Positions 30,282-40,214 are shown, counted from the first letter of the stretch. The stretch: DNA of 64,000 nucleotides from Bacteroidales bacterium (GCA_014800795.1 JAAVFL010000008.1:143542-207541), one strand, 5' to 3'. The notes: generated from the letters alone by a model not told the origin. Program-made: numbers and translations.

Positions 30282-33200
30282 TTACTTTTTCTTAATTGTC
30301 ACGAAACTTCCGCCGGAGTGAGCGGCATTCAGAGGATTATATTGGCTCTGAACCTGCGCCACGCCCGATGAATACCGGCCTTCCTGTAAGGCAAAAAGCT
30401 CATATTCCAGCATATATGTACCTTTGGGAAGAAAATCTATGAAAATATTGGTTTGCGAATCGCGATTCTCACGGTAGAAACATAATCCGTCGGCATACAT
30501 CGGCACAGGAAGCTGATCCACAGGTTCCAGCCCCGCAGCCCGCTTATCAGTCACTACCATATAACTCATATCCTTATCTGCCCGCAGGGCCAGTGTCACC
30601 TTCACTCTGTCGCCAACGGTAAAAGTTTCCGACGGAACCCACTCCGAGCCGTTGAATACCGTCATGTATTTCTCTACGGAGAGTTCATCACTCCCCGAAG
30701 ACTTCACCTCCGACATCGGCAATACGCGCATCGTCACCACACCTCCGAACGACGGGTAGTCCCCCTGTCGGTCTATCACAAGCTCTCCCCCGTTCTTCAC
30801 CATAGATGTTATCTGTTCGGTAAAGGCTCCGGTTGCATACTCCTCCGATGGGGTTAGGAGGGTATTGTTGACTCTCACGGCTATGGCCGCACTGTTTACT
30901 GTCCAGTTTCCGCCTGACGTCAGCAGCGAAGTTATAACCTGAGTGGTTATTATGGCATTTCCCCAACTGTTATCGGCTTTGTTCAGCACGAGCCACTGGC
31001 GGATACGGTCAACCTCCGGTGCCGAAGGATCCACCGATGCATACGCATCCAGAACAATACCGGTGGCTCCGACGCGGTTCATCGACCATAATGAATAGCG
31101 GTTGTCAAGTTGCGACCACCACATACCGCGGTCAGGCGTATATGTAGCATATTCATTGAGCGAGGCGAGTATCTGGCGTGCTGTGGCCGCATAACCGTTG
31201 GCATTCAGTATGAGTGCATCCATTGCTTTCATCATCACATCGTGTTCTTTCCACGACGATACTATCCGCGCCACCTGAGCCGAAACTGTTCCCGAAGCTG
31301 CCGTCGACAGTTTTATGTTATTATACTTCATGCGCATATAACAGTATCGGGTGAAATCGCCCTTGGGATATTTGGCGTATTCAGCAGCCGCTCGCTTGTC
31401 GCAAAACTTCACAGCCTCTTCAATCATGCTATTCAACTGATTATTATCCGGAAGCCACCCCATACGGTTAAGACCTCCCAGAATATCGAGAATCTGCATC
31501 GTACACCACTCGGAATACTCCGGATAGCTTGAGGTCCAGCACCATCCCTGACCGCTGACAAACATCTTGCGGAGCGCCCCTACTGCCCTGGAGATAGTTT
31601 TCGCTGTATTGCGGCGGTCAAGTAACAACACGAGCCGTTGCATCCGTTCGGCAGTGTCCAATGCATCACCGACCCACGGAGTGGAATCCAGAAGCATATC
31701 CTTGAGCTCGCTGTTCTTCTCCAAAAGAGATACAAGAGCCGAATCCGCCGGATTATCGGCCCACCGGCGGATAGTACGCGCGATCTCAGGATAACGGTTC
31801 ATCAGGCCATCGGCCACCGCCGCTGAAAATAATTCTCCGGCTGCGCTTAACGATGAGTTGAAATCGCTATTCCTCAAGCCGGGAAAGGCCGAAACCACCT
31901 CCCAGGCCGGATTACCCGTATACCTCAGATATGCTCGTCCTTCATCTACTGCCGGCAACTCCCTGGTAAAATGATTGTTTCCGGGTGCGATATAGAAATT
32001 GGCCGTCTCGACAACATTCTGTTCGGATGGAAGTATCTGAATGAACACCTGCTCCCCATCTGTAAAATTACCGGCTGTGGATCCTACCCTGAATATAACC
32101 CCACCGAGATCTTCAGGAACATCGAATCCGATACCTGTCACACAGCTTTTACCAGGGGCAAGTGTATCAGTCGATTCAGACATAGCTATACGCCTTCTAT
32201 CCCCTACCGTCAGAAGTTCCACGACACTATGGGCTACTACCGTACTGTCAGTCGCGTTCATAACCATAGCGGGCAAATTCACCCTGTCACCGCAACGAAG
32301 GAAACGCGTCGGGTTCGATGACACCATTATCGGCTTTGAGGCCACAATCTCAACCTTATCCACTGCCGTCTGAAGCTCTCGGTTGTAGGCCAACGAGCGG
32401 AGAACCCATGTAGTGTTCGCATCCGGAACTGTGTACGCGATCTCAATGTTACCATCCATATCTGTCGTAAGCATCGGACGGAAAAATGCCAGTGGTAGCT
32501 CAGAGGGACGATAGGATATCTCCGCATCTGCTTCCGGACCCGGTTCGTTTCCTACAGCAACAGCATCCTCTTCAAGAGTACCTCCGCCGTCTGCCGTCAT
32601 GGTCGTTACGCTACCGGCCGCATACGCCATCTTTTGGTCCGCAGCGCCGTTTAATACTTGTTCCGCTACCTCTTCCACGGCTATTTCATCATCCGCAACC
32701 TCTGTCGTCGACATTTTACGTGATCCCCTGATACGTATCGAGGACATATTATAGACACCATCACGGGTGAAACTGCGTCCGTACATACGGAACACAGGTT
32801 CAACCACATTGACACTCTTGAATCTCCCGCTTTTCGAAGCACCGTGAATCCACGCTGTCGGGAAACTCGGATACGACATATACGGGCTCTGTGATCCAAG
32901 TTCCGCCGGATTGATCGAAAAACGATTCTCACGTATAGCGTCCACCGCCTTACTGCTCATATCTATCATAAGAGCACTTTCTGTCAAGGCACCATCCATG
33001 CCGCTCACTTTGAGAGTTATATGTTCCCTGTCACCGGGAACAACTTTGTCTCTGAAAGTCGTGGTATGAACCGTGATCTTCTTCCCGCACGAAGCCTGAC
33101 GCACGGTGAAAACCGCCGTAGCCATATCACAGTCATGTATGGTCGACAGATACCCCGTCAGAGCGGTCACACCGGCTGGTAACCGTACATCAACATGCTG

Positions 33201-35987
33201 CATACCCGTAGCCTCTATCCATTCCGAAGACACTATATCTCCTTTTTCGTCCGACAGAATCAGAAGGATATTGTTCCCGGGGGCATTACTGCCCAAAGTT
33301 ACCGTTGCCTTACCGCCTGCGTCGGCTGTCAGCGACTCTTCAGGGATCCACAGCAACCTGTCGGCATAGCATACCGTATCGGTGGGCCGCCATACCGTAA
33401 CTTCAGCTACCCCCGTAGGTTCAGCCAGCGACGGATCAGAAGTGGAAAGTATCACGCCATATCTGCCTGATGGCAAACCTGCAAGAATCTTACCGAAGTC
33501 GCCGGGTCTGAAGGTTCCATCCTTTACAAGATCGGGATAAGTGGTGACCCCACGTTCAGTCACGGCCTTGTTTATTTTGTATTTAAGCTCCGCCGTCTGC
33601 GGCTTATCATCGTAATCAAGTAGCTCCACCCTAACCTCATCTCCCGTCGATGCGTTATATTCTCCCGGAATTGAAGCACGTATATAATCCGGTCTCCCCA
33701 TATTGAAACCACCGGTCACGGAGTGTGTCTCTCCATCTTGCGAAGTCACGGCTAAATCGGCCACGAAATACCCGTCAGTTATCGGAGCCGAGGCTATCAC
33801 ATCAGCCGGCACCGTTACGGTAAACACTCCTCCCTCGCCAGTCATTGTCTCCGTCTCGAAAAATACAGGAGTCACACGTGCGGCCCACCATCCGCCGACG
33901 CGCACTTTAAGCTGTAGCTTTACCGCAGCGTTCTCTACGGGGAAACCGGCATACGTTCTCGCATATCCTTCTATTACCGCAGCATCACCAATGCGTGACG
34001 GACGTCTTGTCGATGTTATTTTAGCTTCAAAAGTAGGAAGTTTATAGTCACTTACCATAAAGAAACGGTTGCGGTTACGTATATCTTCATCAGCGATCTC
34101 AAGGGCGAACATGCCTGTAAGTCCATCCTCCGGCAGATTGAACTCACCCTGCGCGCGACCCCAGCCATCAGTAGTAAGTCTGGTGCTCGACACCTCCTGA
34201 TAATTCGCATCGCGCATACGCACAGTGAACTGGCGTGAAACAACCGGCGAACGGCCTGAACGGTCAAGATTGTAAAGAACCACCGCATACTCCATCTTAT
34301 CTCCGGGCTTATAGACCCCGAGCGATGTAACTACCGAGGCATAAACCCCTCCGTCTGCCGAATCATAGTTGCGGACATACGCACTCACACTTCTGGAAAA
34401 TATATCATCGCCGAGAGTCGCATATACCGTCCCCGCTTTGTCGGTCTTGAACTCCATAAAACCGTCGGCACCTGTCACACCCGGAAGAGACGAAGGCACC
34501 GAACGGCGGTCCCACGGAGAGAAAATAAGCGACGCATCCGACACAGGAGCCCCGTCACCTACATTCATCACCACTCCGCACTGCCTGCCACCCGGTTCCT
34601 GTACCACACCGGTCGCTATGTCCGAACAGTCAATGATCTGATGACCGTTTTCCTCTTTTTCCTTACCCTCGAAATCAGCCGTCACTACATACCTTCCGTA
34701 TTCGGAAGCCGTAAGCGATGCTTCCGACACACCTGCAAACGGAACCTCACCATCCAGCTTTACAGTAACTGTCTCAACCGGAGAGCCGAGTGAGCCGTTG
34801 TAACGGGATGCATCGCGCTTGACCGCACTGCTGTTCAGCTTATAAAGTTTCAATGTAAGCTCACCGACATTCTGCGTCGACACATCAATCCGGAATGGCT
34901 TCCCCCTCTCAATCTGCCGGGGAAGCTGCAAGGTCACTGTACGGATACTGATATCGGCAAGTTTATCCTTTACACCACCGATATTGAAATAACCGGGATA
35001 ATCTGATACAAAATTGTCAAGTGCATTATAATAATCGCGCGCTATCGTCCACCCCGGATCAACACGGCGCGCGGCAAGCAGCAGTTCCACTGCATATTGT
35101 GTCTCTCCGATATATTTCCTATAAGCATCTAAATAGCGTGTCGCCTCAGTCTCCTCCGCGTTATTCTCACGCGAATAAGCAAAGTCGAATGCCGGGCGCT
35201 CTACTGTGAAAACTCTCGGAGCCACAAACCGCATCGCTCCCGAAAGAGCAAGCATACCGGGAGCGCTATCCTGACGCCCGTCAGCGATACTGCGGTAGAT
35301 TTCCAGAATCAAACTGTCCGTAGTACCCGGCCGATATAGCGTTGTATCAAACGGATTTTCAAGCAATGCATACGAAAATGACGCTGAATATGAAGTGAAG
35401 ACATTCAGACATGCTATACAACGCCACGCTACGAAATCAAACATTGTGGGATAAAACGTACGCGCCGCCCCTTCTATCTCCACCGATTCACCATACGCAT
35501 CAATCGGAGTCGCTTTGAGAGTATCGATATCGCTCAGGGCATCACCCACCAGCGAACGTACCTTACGGACGAACATGGTACCGTTCCACAAATTGTAATC
35601 GTCCGTAACAGCGCGGGCGGCAATCTCCGGACGCTGATCTATAGTCCACCGGTCTTTTGTATACAGATCTCCGTAGATCTTAGCCTCCAGAACGGCAAGT
35701 ACCCCTCGTGTCACAGGATTCTTCTCTTCCGAACGTACCCTGTCTATCTCTGAAAGCACCGCAGGCAAAGAATCAAGCGATACAGCAACTTGGGCAAGTC
35801 CTTTTCTTACAAGGGCATTCACCACTCCATCGCCATTGCCACTGCGTAGCGAAGCAAGCAAGTCGCGCTCCGCCTGCTGCTCGACCTTTTTCGGAAAAGC
35901 GAAATCCGGGCTCTCATTACGACTACCGGCACCCCATGCTGACATAGTTGCCATTGATACAAGAAATATTACTAAGAACCGCTTCAT
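30282..35987 (-). CDS. Alpha-2-macroglobulin family protein lacking the thioester
   Basis: 1901 residues from the ATG at 35987, chosen because it opens directly on a signal peptide (KRFLVIFLVSMATMSAWG); an upstream in-frame start at 36035 would add 16 residues. MG-type beta domains fill the first half. An acidic linker near residues 1140-1190 contains no cysteine. The A2M core follows (FFRPMLTTDMDGN, PDANTTWVLRSLAYN), then an alpha/alpha toroid (GQGWCWTSSYPEYSEW and repeats) and a C-terminal receptor-like domain. The CxEQ thioester of trapping macroglobulins is not present. It probably acts in the periplasm in defence or cell-wall maintenance. A half copy of a hairpin repeat lies upstream. 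Confidence 0.9.
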   Translation of the reverse strand: MKRFLVIFLVSMATMSAWGAGSRNESPDFAFPKKVEQQAERDLLASLRSGNGDGVVNALVRKGLAQVAVSLDSLPAVLSEIDRVRSEEKNPVTRGVLAVLEAKIYGDLYTKDRWTIDQRPEIAARAVTDDYNLWNGTMFVRKVRSLVGDALSDIDTLKATPIDAYGESVEIEGAARTFYPTMFDFVAWRCIACLNVFTSYSASFSYALLENPFDTTLYRPGTTDSLILEIYRSIADGRQDSAPGMLALSGAMRFVAPRVFTVERPAFDFAYSRENNAEETEATRYLDAYRKYIGETQYAVELLLAARRVDPGWTIARDYYNALDNFVSDYPGYFNIGGVKDKLADISIRTVTLQLPRQIERGKPFRIDVSTQNVGELTLKLYKLNSSAVKRDASRYNGSLGSPVETVTVKLDGEVPFAGVSEASLTASEYGRYVVTADFEGKEKEENGHQIIDCSDIATGVVQEPGGRQCGVVMNVGDGAPVSDASLIFSPWDRRSVPSSLPGVTGADGFMEFKTDKAGTVYATLGDDIFSRSVSAYVRNYDSADGGVYASVVTSLGVYKPGDKMEYAVVLYNLDRSGRSPVVSRQFTVRMRDANYQEVSSTRLTTDGWGRAQGEFNLPEDGLTGMFALEIADEDIRNRNRFFMVSDYKLPTFEAKITSTRRPSRIGDAAVIEGYARTYAGFPVENAAVKLQLKVRVGGWWAARVTPVFFETETMTGEGGVFTVTVPADVIASAPITDGYFVADLAVTSQDGETHSVTGGFNMGRPDYIRASIPGEYNASTGDEVRVELLDYDDKPQTAELKYKINKAVTERGVTTYPDLVKDGTFRPGDFGKILAGLPSGRYGVILSTSDPSLAEPTGVAEVTVWRPTDTVCYADRLLWIPEESLTADAGGKATVTLGSNAPGNNILLILSDEKGDIVSSEWIEATGMQHVDVRLPAGVTALTGYLSTIHDCDMATAVFTVRQASCGKKITVHTTTFRDKVVPGDREHITLKVSGMDGALTESALMIDMSSKAVDAIRENRFSINPAELGSQSPYMSYPSFPTAWIHGASKSGRFKSVNVVEPVFRMYGRSFTRDGVYNMSSIRIRGSRKMSTTEVADDEIAVEEVAEQVLNGAADQKMAYAAGSVTTMTADGGGTLEEDAVAVGNEPGPEADAEISYRPSELPLAFFRPMLTTDMDGNIEIAYTVPDANTTWVLRSLAYNRELQTAVDKVEIVASKPIMVSSNPTRFLRCGDRVNLPAMVMNATDSTVVAHSVVELLTVGDRRRIAMSESTDTLAPGKSCVTGIGFDVPEDLGGVIFRVGSTAGNFTDGEQVFIQILPSEQNVVETANFYIAPGNNHFTRELPAVDEGRAYLRYTGNPAWEVVSAFPGLRNSDFNSSLSAAGELFSAAVADGLMNRYPEIARTIRRWADNPADSALVSLLEKNSELKDMLLDSTPWVGDALDTAERMQRLVLLLDRRNTAKTISRAVGALRKMFVSGQGWCWTSSYPEYSEWCTMQILDILGGLNRMGWLPDNNQLNSMIEEAVKFCDKRAAAEYAKYPKGDFTRYCYMRMKYNNIKLSTAASGTVSAQVARIVSSWKEHDVMMKAMDALILNANGYAATARQILASLNEYATYTPDRGMWWSQLDNRYSLWSMNRVGATGIVLDAYASVDPSAPEVDRIRQWLVLNKADNSWGNAIITTQVITSLLTSGGNWTVNSAAIAVRVNNTLLTPSEEYATGAFTEQITSMVKNGGELVIDRQGDYPSFGGVVTMRVLPMSEVKSSGSDELSVEKYMTVFNGSEWVPSETFTVGDRVKVTLALRADKDMSYMVVTDKRAAGLEPVDQLPVPMYADGLCFYRENRDSQTNIFIDFLPKGTYMLEYELFALQEGRYSSGVAQVQSQYNPLNAAHSGGSFVTIKKK

Positions 35988-36065
35988 AAATCCTACACAC
36001 ATAAGTACGGTAAAAAAAAATTTCCGGACACACATTCCGGTTTATCGATCTGTGTATCCGGATTA

Positions 36066-36165
36066 TAAGTAATTCGTGACAATTATTTTATATTATACGT
36101 GAGCAGACTTCAGTCGGATTTTGCCCGAAGATGGAGGAGCGCAGCGAGCTACACAACTGAAGATT
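36066..36165 (+). repeat. Half copy (A) of a hairpin repeat element
   Basis: The first ~100 bases match the left arm and tip of copies at 45017 and 57943. Shared blocks include AATTATTTTATATTAT, GTGAGCAGACTT, CAGTCGGATTTTG, GAAGATGGAGGAG and GCTACACAACTGAAGAT. The right arm is missing. The repeat breaks off about 10 bases from the stop of the Spy-like gene. Confidence 0.8.
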
Positions 36166-36175
36166 CCATACAAGA

Positions 36176-36658
36176 TTACTGCACCTTATCGCCTACAGTC
36201 TTACGGCTACGCAAACGCTGGTGCTGTTTCAGCATCTCGCGCTGGAACTGACGCTCGGCACTTTTCAATTCAAAAAGCTGTTTCGCACTCAGAACGCTCC
36301 TGAACTTATCCATATAACTCTTTTCGATTTCAGCCTGTGTCAGCTTCGCATCGTATAGAGCCTCCGTGGCTTTCTCATACTCCAGATCGGTGGCATCGGG
36401 AGCTTCAGCTATACGGCGCTCCATCACTCTGGCCTCCTCCTCTGCCTGCTCAGCGCGTTCCTCCATCTCTTCATAAATAGGGAAAAACTTATTCTGCTGC
36501 TCGCGCGTCAGATTCAGCTCCTTTGTGAAAAATGTGCGTCGGTACTGTTTGATTTCATTCATCCACTGGTCGCGATCCTGACGATCCTGAGCCGACACCG
36601 GAAGAATCGCAGACAGAAACCCGAGAATAATCAGTGGCAGAAATATCAGTCTTTTCAT
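36176..36658 (-). CDS. Spy/CpxP-like periplasmic protein
   Basis: 160 residues. A signal peptide (KRLIFLPLIILGFLSAILPVSAQ) is followed by an entirely helical, charged protein with two LTxxQ-type motifs, LTREQQNKF near residue 50 and LSAKQLFEL near residue 130. Spy-like proteins are ATP-independent periplasmic chaperones or stress sensors. It is the third gene of a sigma factor operon, 10 bases after the membrane protein gene, so it may feed back on that stress pathway. Function is inferred from motif and context. Confidence 0.7.
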   Translation of the reverse strand: MKRLIFLPLIILGFLSAILPVSAQDRQDRDQWMNEIKQYRRTFFTKELNLTREQQNKFFPIYEEMEERAEQAEEEARVMERRIAEAPDATDLEYEKATEALYDAKLTQAEIEKSYMDKFRSVLSAKQLFELKSAERQFQREMLKQHQRLRSRKTVGDKVQ

Positions 36659-36668
36659 AACGGATAGT

Positions 36669-37100
36669 TTAATTCGGAAGTATACTGTCGTTCTCCAATA
36701 TCTCTATATCTTCAATACCGATACTGTCGTCATACATCGTATCGAATATCTCACGTTGATTGATATCATCAACGAAATGATCGTAGATGAAATTATCATC
36801 GCTCAGAGCTTCGGTAAGGATTTCATTGTTATCGATTGACAGATCCACATGCTGATCGCCCATCAGAGTAAACATCTTCAGCATGCACCATATGCCGGCA
36901 AACATTGCAGCCATATATACAAACGGACGTATTCTATCCCATACACTTCGGGGAAGAACCTGAGCCGTGCGCTCCGCTGCCGGATTCTCCGGCAACGCGC
37001 TCTGCATCCGCTCCGCGAAAGCGTCGAAAAAGCCTTCGGGCACAGTCATGCCGTCGCGATGCCCTGCTCTTTCAAGTATGTCACTGTTTTTTTCTTTCAT
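36669..37100 (-). CDS. Single-pass membrane protein, candidate anti-sigma factor
   Basis: 143 residues from the ATG at 37100; a longer reading to 37208 would run through non-coding-like sequence and a repeat fragment. The N-terminal ~65 residues are hydrophilic (VPEGFFDAFAERMQSALPE). One membrane helix follows (FVYMAAMFAGIWCMLKMFTLM). The outside tail of about 55 residues is strongly acidic (DIEILENDSILPN). No zinc anti-sigma motif (HxxxCxxC) and no FecR-type domain is seen. The anti-sigma role is inferred only from its place directly after the sigma gene. Confidence 0.6.
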   Translation of the reverse strand: MKEKNSDILERAGHRDGMTVPEGFFDAFAERMQSALPENPAAERTAQVLPRSVWDRIRPFVYMAAMFAGIWCMLKMFTLMGDQHVDLSIDNNEILTEALSDDNFIYDHFVDDINQREIFDTMYDDSIGIEDIEILENDSILPN

Positions 37101-37130
37101 CTTTCGGTAAATTGAAGCACCATTGCTAAA

Positions 37131-37151
37131 TAAGTCGTGGAAATTATTTAT
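37131..37151 (+). repeat. 21-base terminal fragment (D) of the hairpin repeat
   Basis: TAAGTCGTGGAAATTATTTA matches the outer left end of the elements at 45017 and 57943 almost exactly, then the similarity stops. It lies in the spacer between the sigma factor and the membrane protein gene. At this length a chance match cannot be fully excluded. Confidence 0.5.
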
Positions 37152-37232
37152 GTTTAATTTGACTTTCGGTAACCGGCAAGGTTTAAAACCCCGCTGCTGT
37201 TTTTTCAATGCCGGAACATACTTAAGTGCCGG

Positions 37233-37787
37233 TCATTCCGTCAATGCTTTTTCTATCTTCTTTACTGCAAGATGGTAAGATGCTTTCAGAGCTCCTACCG
37301 ATGTTCCGAGAATCTCCGACATTCGCTCATATTTCATCTCATCGTAATATTTCATATTGAACACCAGACGTTGCTTTTCCGGAAGCGATGCCACTGCCTT
37401 ACGTAGTTTCAATGCAATTTCATCTCCGTCGGTCCACTCATCGGCTTCGATCAGGTCTATCAGATATGACTCCTCTTCATCAATACTGATATTTAGCCGC
37501 TTACGTTCACGCGACAGGTGACTTATGCTCTCATTCGCGGCTATTTTGTAAAGCCACGTGGAGAGCTTGGCGTCACCACGGAAATTCTCGATACTCTGCC
37601 AGGCTTTAAGGAAAGTGTTCTGAAGCACATCCGCTGCATCGTCGTGATTTTCAACCATCCGGCGGATCTGCCAATAGAGAGGTTCCGAATAACAGCGAAT
37701 AACCTCATTGAACGCATCACGGCAGCTCTCAGGCTGTCGCAGGCGTTCTATCAGGTAGCGGTCTTCTTTGGGAATTTCTCTACTCAT
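37233..37787 (-). CDS. ECF-type RNA polymerase sigma-70 factor
   Basis: 184 residues from the ATG at 37787. The region 2 motif HDDAADVLQNTFLKAWQSIENF and STWLYKIAANESISHLSRER bind core polymerase and the -10 DNA. Region 4 (SLPEKQRLVFNMKYYDEMKYERMSEILG, then SVGALKASYHLAVKKIEKAL) reads the -35. It is followed by a small membrane protein and a Spy-like protein, and is divergent from a TonB-dependent receptor gene. A -7 box abuts the start codon, so the mRNA may be nearly leaderless. Confidence 0.93.
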   Translation of the reverse strand: MSREIPKEDRYLIERLRQPESCRDAFNEVIRCYSEPLYWQIRRMVENHDDAADVLQNTFLKAWQSIENFRGDAKLSTWLYKIAANESISHLSRERKRLNISIDEEESYLIDLIEADEWTDGDEIALKLRKAVASLPEKQRLVFNMKYYDEMKYERMSEILGTSVGALKASYHLAVKKIEKALTE

Positions 37788-37795
37788 ATCCGATT

Positions 37796-37803
37796 CAAAA
37801 TTA
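37796..37803 (-). promoter_or_regulatory. Probable -7 box of the ECF sigma operon
   Basis: TAATTTTG on the minus strand matches TAnnTTTG and ends eight bases before the ATG at 37787. Transcription would start at or just before the start codon. If the GTG at 37826 were the true start, this box would lie inside the gene and could not be its promoter. Confidence 0.4.
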
Positions 37804-37912
37804 CCTATTTTTTTTGGAACTTCCACCCCCTCCGAACCATTTTTTATATTTTCTACACTCTTTTCACTCTACTTAGACCCGTTTTACATCCGGTTATTAC
37901 CGTTTTTTTTCG

Positions 37913-37920
37913 TAATTTTG
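37913..37920 (+). promoter_or_regulatory. Probable -7 box of the TonB-dependent receptor gene
   Basis: TAATTTTG matches the Bacteroidetes -7 consensus and lies 27 bases before the proposed TTG start at 37947. It supports starting the receptor there rather than far upstream inside the antisense sigma gene. No clear -33 box was found. Confidence 0.5.
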
Positions 37921-37946
37921 CATTTCCTAATCCAAGTCGGCAAACA

Positions 37947-40214
37947 TTGAACCGTACCTTTCACATAATAGCTGCATTTTCGCTCTCGTTATCTGTTTCG
38001 GCTTCCGAAATACCGGAACTGCTTCCGGAAGCGGCTCCGGTGGAATATGCCGATTCGGTTATGGCTCTCCCCCAGATTTCTGTAACGGCTATTAAGGAAG
38101 GATACGGCACCCCGCGGATGGAAGCGGCGACCACTATCGGTCGCACGGATATCGAACGGCTGAATATCGTCAACATCAAACAGGTCAGTGAGATCGTGCC
38201 GAACTTTTATATGCCTCAGTACGGCTCAAGAATGACCTCGTCTGTCTACGTCCGCGGTCTTGGAACCCGCATTGACCAACCGGTCATAGGTCTTAACATC
38301 GATAATGTCCCTTTCATAAACAAAGACAACTTCGACTTCGATCTGGCGGATATAGAGCGGATTGAAATACTGCGCGGGCCCCAGAATATACTCTACGGAC
38401 GCAATACCATGGGAGGATTGATCAACCTCTACACCATCTCGCCGCTTTCATATGAGGGGGTGAGAATTCTCGCCCAATACGCGACTCATAATTCCTACAA
38501 AGGGGCAGTAGGCATCTACCGGCGACTGTCAACAAAAATCGGGTCCTCACTCAATCTGTACGCAAACGGAACCGACGGATTTTTCAAAAACGCATACAAC
38601 AACTCTCACGTAGGGCGTGAACGGCAATGGAGCGCCAGATGGAAAACTGTGTGGCGTCCCACTTGCAGCTTCATGATGGAAAACACAGCCTCTGTATCAT
38701 CATCGCTGCAAAACGGCTACCCGTATAAATCGGTAGAAACATCAGATATCGCATACAACGATACATGCTTCTACAAAAGGCTTACCGTAACCGATGGGCT
38801 CACACTTAACGGCCGCGTTGGAGGTGTATCCCTATCGGCCATCGGGAGTTTCCAATACATTAACGACAACATGACTCTCGACCAGGATTTCCTGCCGAAA
38901 GACTATTTCACCTTAACACAGAAACGACACGAATGGGCCTTCACATGCGACTTCGTTGCTAAAGGAAATGCTATCGACGGTCATTACCGGTGGCTGGCCG
39001 GAACTTTCGGATATCTCCGGCGCACATACATGTCTGCACCGGTCACATTCTACGACTACGGAATGACACAGCTCATCGAGAACAATGCCAACAAAATAAA
39101 CCCGCTTTATCCAATACTGTGGGATCAGAGAAATCTATATCTCGGCAGCAAATTCACCATGCCATCAGGGGGGGGATCATTCTATCACCACAGCACATTC
39201 GACTTCGGCTCGTGGACCGCCGCCATCGGAATCAGATGGGACTGGGAGAGAGCGCAGATCGCCTACAACAGCGATTCCGAATCCTCATATACTATTTACG
39301 ACAACACCTCCGGCAACCTGAAGCCATACATTACAGCCATACCTGTGAGTATACACGACAACGGATCCCTTTCAAAAACTTTCGCCCAACTGCTGCCGAA
39401 ACTGTCTGTCTCATACAATCTGCCCTCCGACCGGGGCAACATATTTGCATCGGTAACGAAAGGATACAAAGCCGGCGGATACAACACACAGATGTTCAGC
39501 GACGTATTGCAGCAACGCATAATGGGAGAAGTCGGCCTTGCCCAACGATACAACGTCGATGACATAATCAGCTACGAGCCCGAACAGACTTGGAATTTTG
39601 AAATAGGATCACACCTTGCGCTGATTGACCGTAAACTGACCCTTGAGGCAGCACTATTCTGGATCGAATGCCGCAACCAGCAACTCACCATGTTCCCGGA
39701 AGGAGCTGTCACAGGACGCATTATGGCAAATGCAGGACGCTCACGTTCGAAAGGAGCGGAATTGTCTGCACTGTATAGCTTCCCTACAGGATTGAGTGCC
39801 AGGCTTTCATATGGATTCACAGATGCGCGATTCATCGACTTCACGAACGGTCGCACATCATTCAACGGAAACCACGTGCCCTACGCACCGCTCAACACAT
39901 TTTTTGCAGAAATCGCTTACACACGCGACTTTCACGGAAAATTCATCGACCGTATCAGTGCCGACATCACATGCAAGGGAATAGGACAAATATACTGGAA
40001 CGAGGAAAACTCACTTACACAGCCCTTCTACGCTATTGCCGACGCTTCATTAAGGGTATGGCACAAAAACATCTCCGCAGAAATTTGGGCAAGCAATTTC
40101 ACTTCCACGCAATATGCCACATTCTATTTCGTTTCTATAGGGAATGCCTTCCTGCAACAGGGCAACCCATTTCAGATCGGCCTCACACTCCGATACGAGA
40201 TTCCGTTTCTCTGA
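37947..40214 (+). CDS. TonB-dependent outer-membrane receptor (siderophore-receptor type)
   Basis: 755 residues from a TTG at 37947, chosen because a signal peptide follows at once (NRTFHIIAAFSLSLSVSASE) and a -7 box lies just upstream. The frame is open to 37518, but that part is antisense to the sigma gene. A short TonB-box-like stretch (LPQISVTAIK) precedes the plug domain, with VYVRGLGTRIDQPVIGLNID and DIERIEILRGPQNILYGRNT. The barrel ends QIGLTLRYEIPFL. No carboxypeptidase-regulatory-like domain is present and no SusD partner follows, so it is not a SusC polysaccharide transporter. It is followed after 50 bases by a lipoprotein gene. Confidence 0.88.
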   Translation: MNRTFHIIAAFSLSLSVSASEIPELLPEAAPVEYADSVMALPQISVTAIKEGYGTPRMEAATTIGRTDIERLNIVNIKQVSEIVPNFYMPQYGSRMTSSVYVRGLGTRIDQPVIGLNIDNVPFINKDNFDFDLADIERIEILRGPQNILYGRNTMGGLINLYTISPLSYEGVRILAQYATHNSYKGAVGIYRRLSTKIGSSLNLYANGTDGFFKNAYNNSHVGRERQWSARWKTVWRPTCSFMMENTASVSSSLQNGYPYKSVETSDIAYNDTCFYKRLTVTDGLTLNGRVGGVSLSAIGSFQYINDNMTLDQDFLPKDYFTLTQKRHEWAFTCDFVAKGNAIDGHYRWLAGTFGYLRRTYMSAPVTFYDYGMTQLIENNANKINPLYPILWDQRNLYLGSKFTMPSGGGSFYHHSTFDFGSWTAAIGIRWDWERAQIAYNSDSESSYTIYDNTSGNLKPYITAIPVSIHDNGSLSKTFAQLLPKLSVSYNLPSDRGNIFASVTKGYKAGGYNTQMFSDVLQQRIMGEVGLAQRYNVDDIISYEPEQTWNFEIGSHLALIDRKLTLEAALFWIECRNQQLTMFPEGAVTGRIMANAGRSRSKGAELSALYSFPTGLSARLSYGFTDARFIDFTNGRTSFNGNHVPYAPLNTFFAEIAYTRDFHGKFIDRISADITCKGIGQIYWNEENSLTQPFYAIADASLRVWHKNISAEIWASNFTSTQYATFYFVSIGNAFLQQGNPFQIGLTLRYEIPFL

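Noticed and set aside
37518-37946. N-terminal extension of the TonB-dependent receptor reading frame
   Set aside because: It is antisense to the sigma gene and crosses the divergent promoter region. A TTG at 37947 begins a clean signal peptide with a -7 box upstream.
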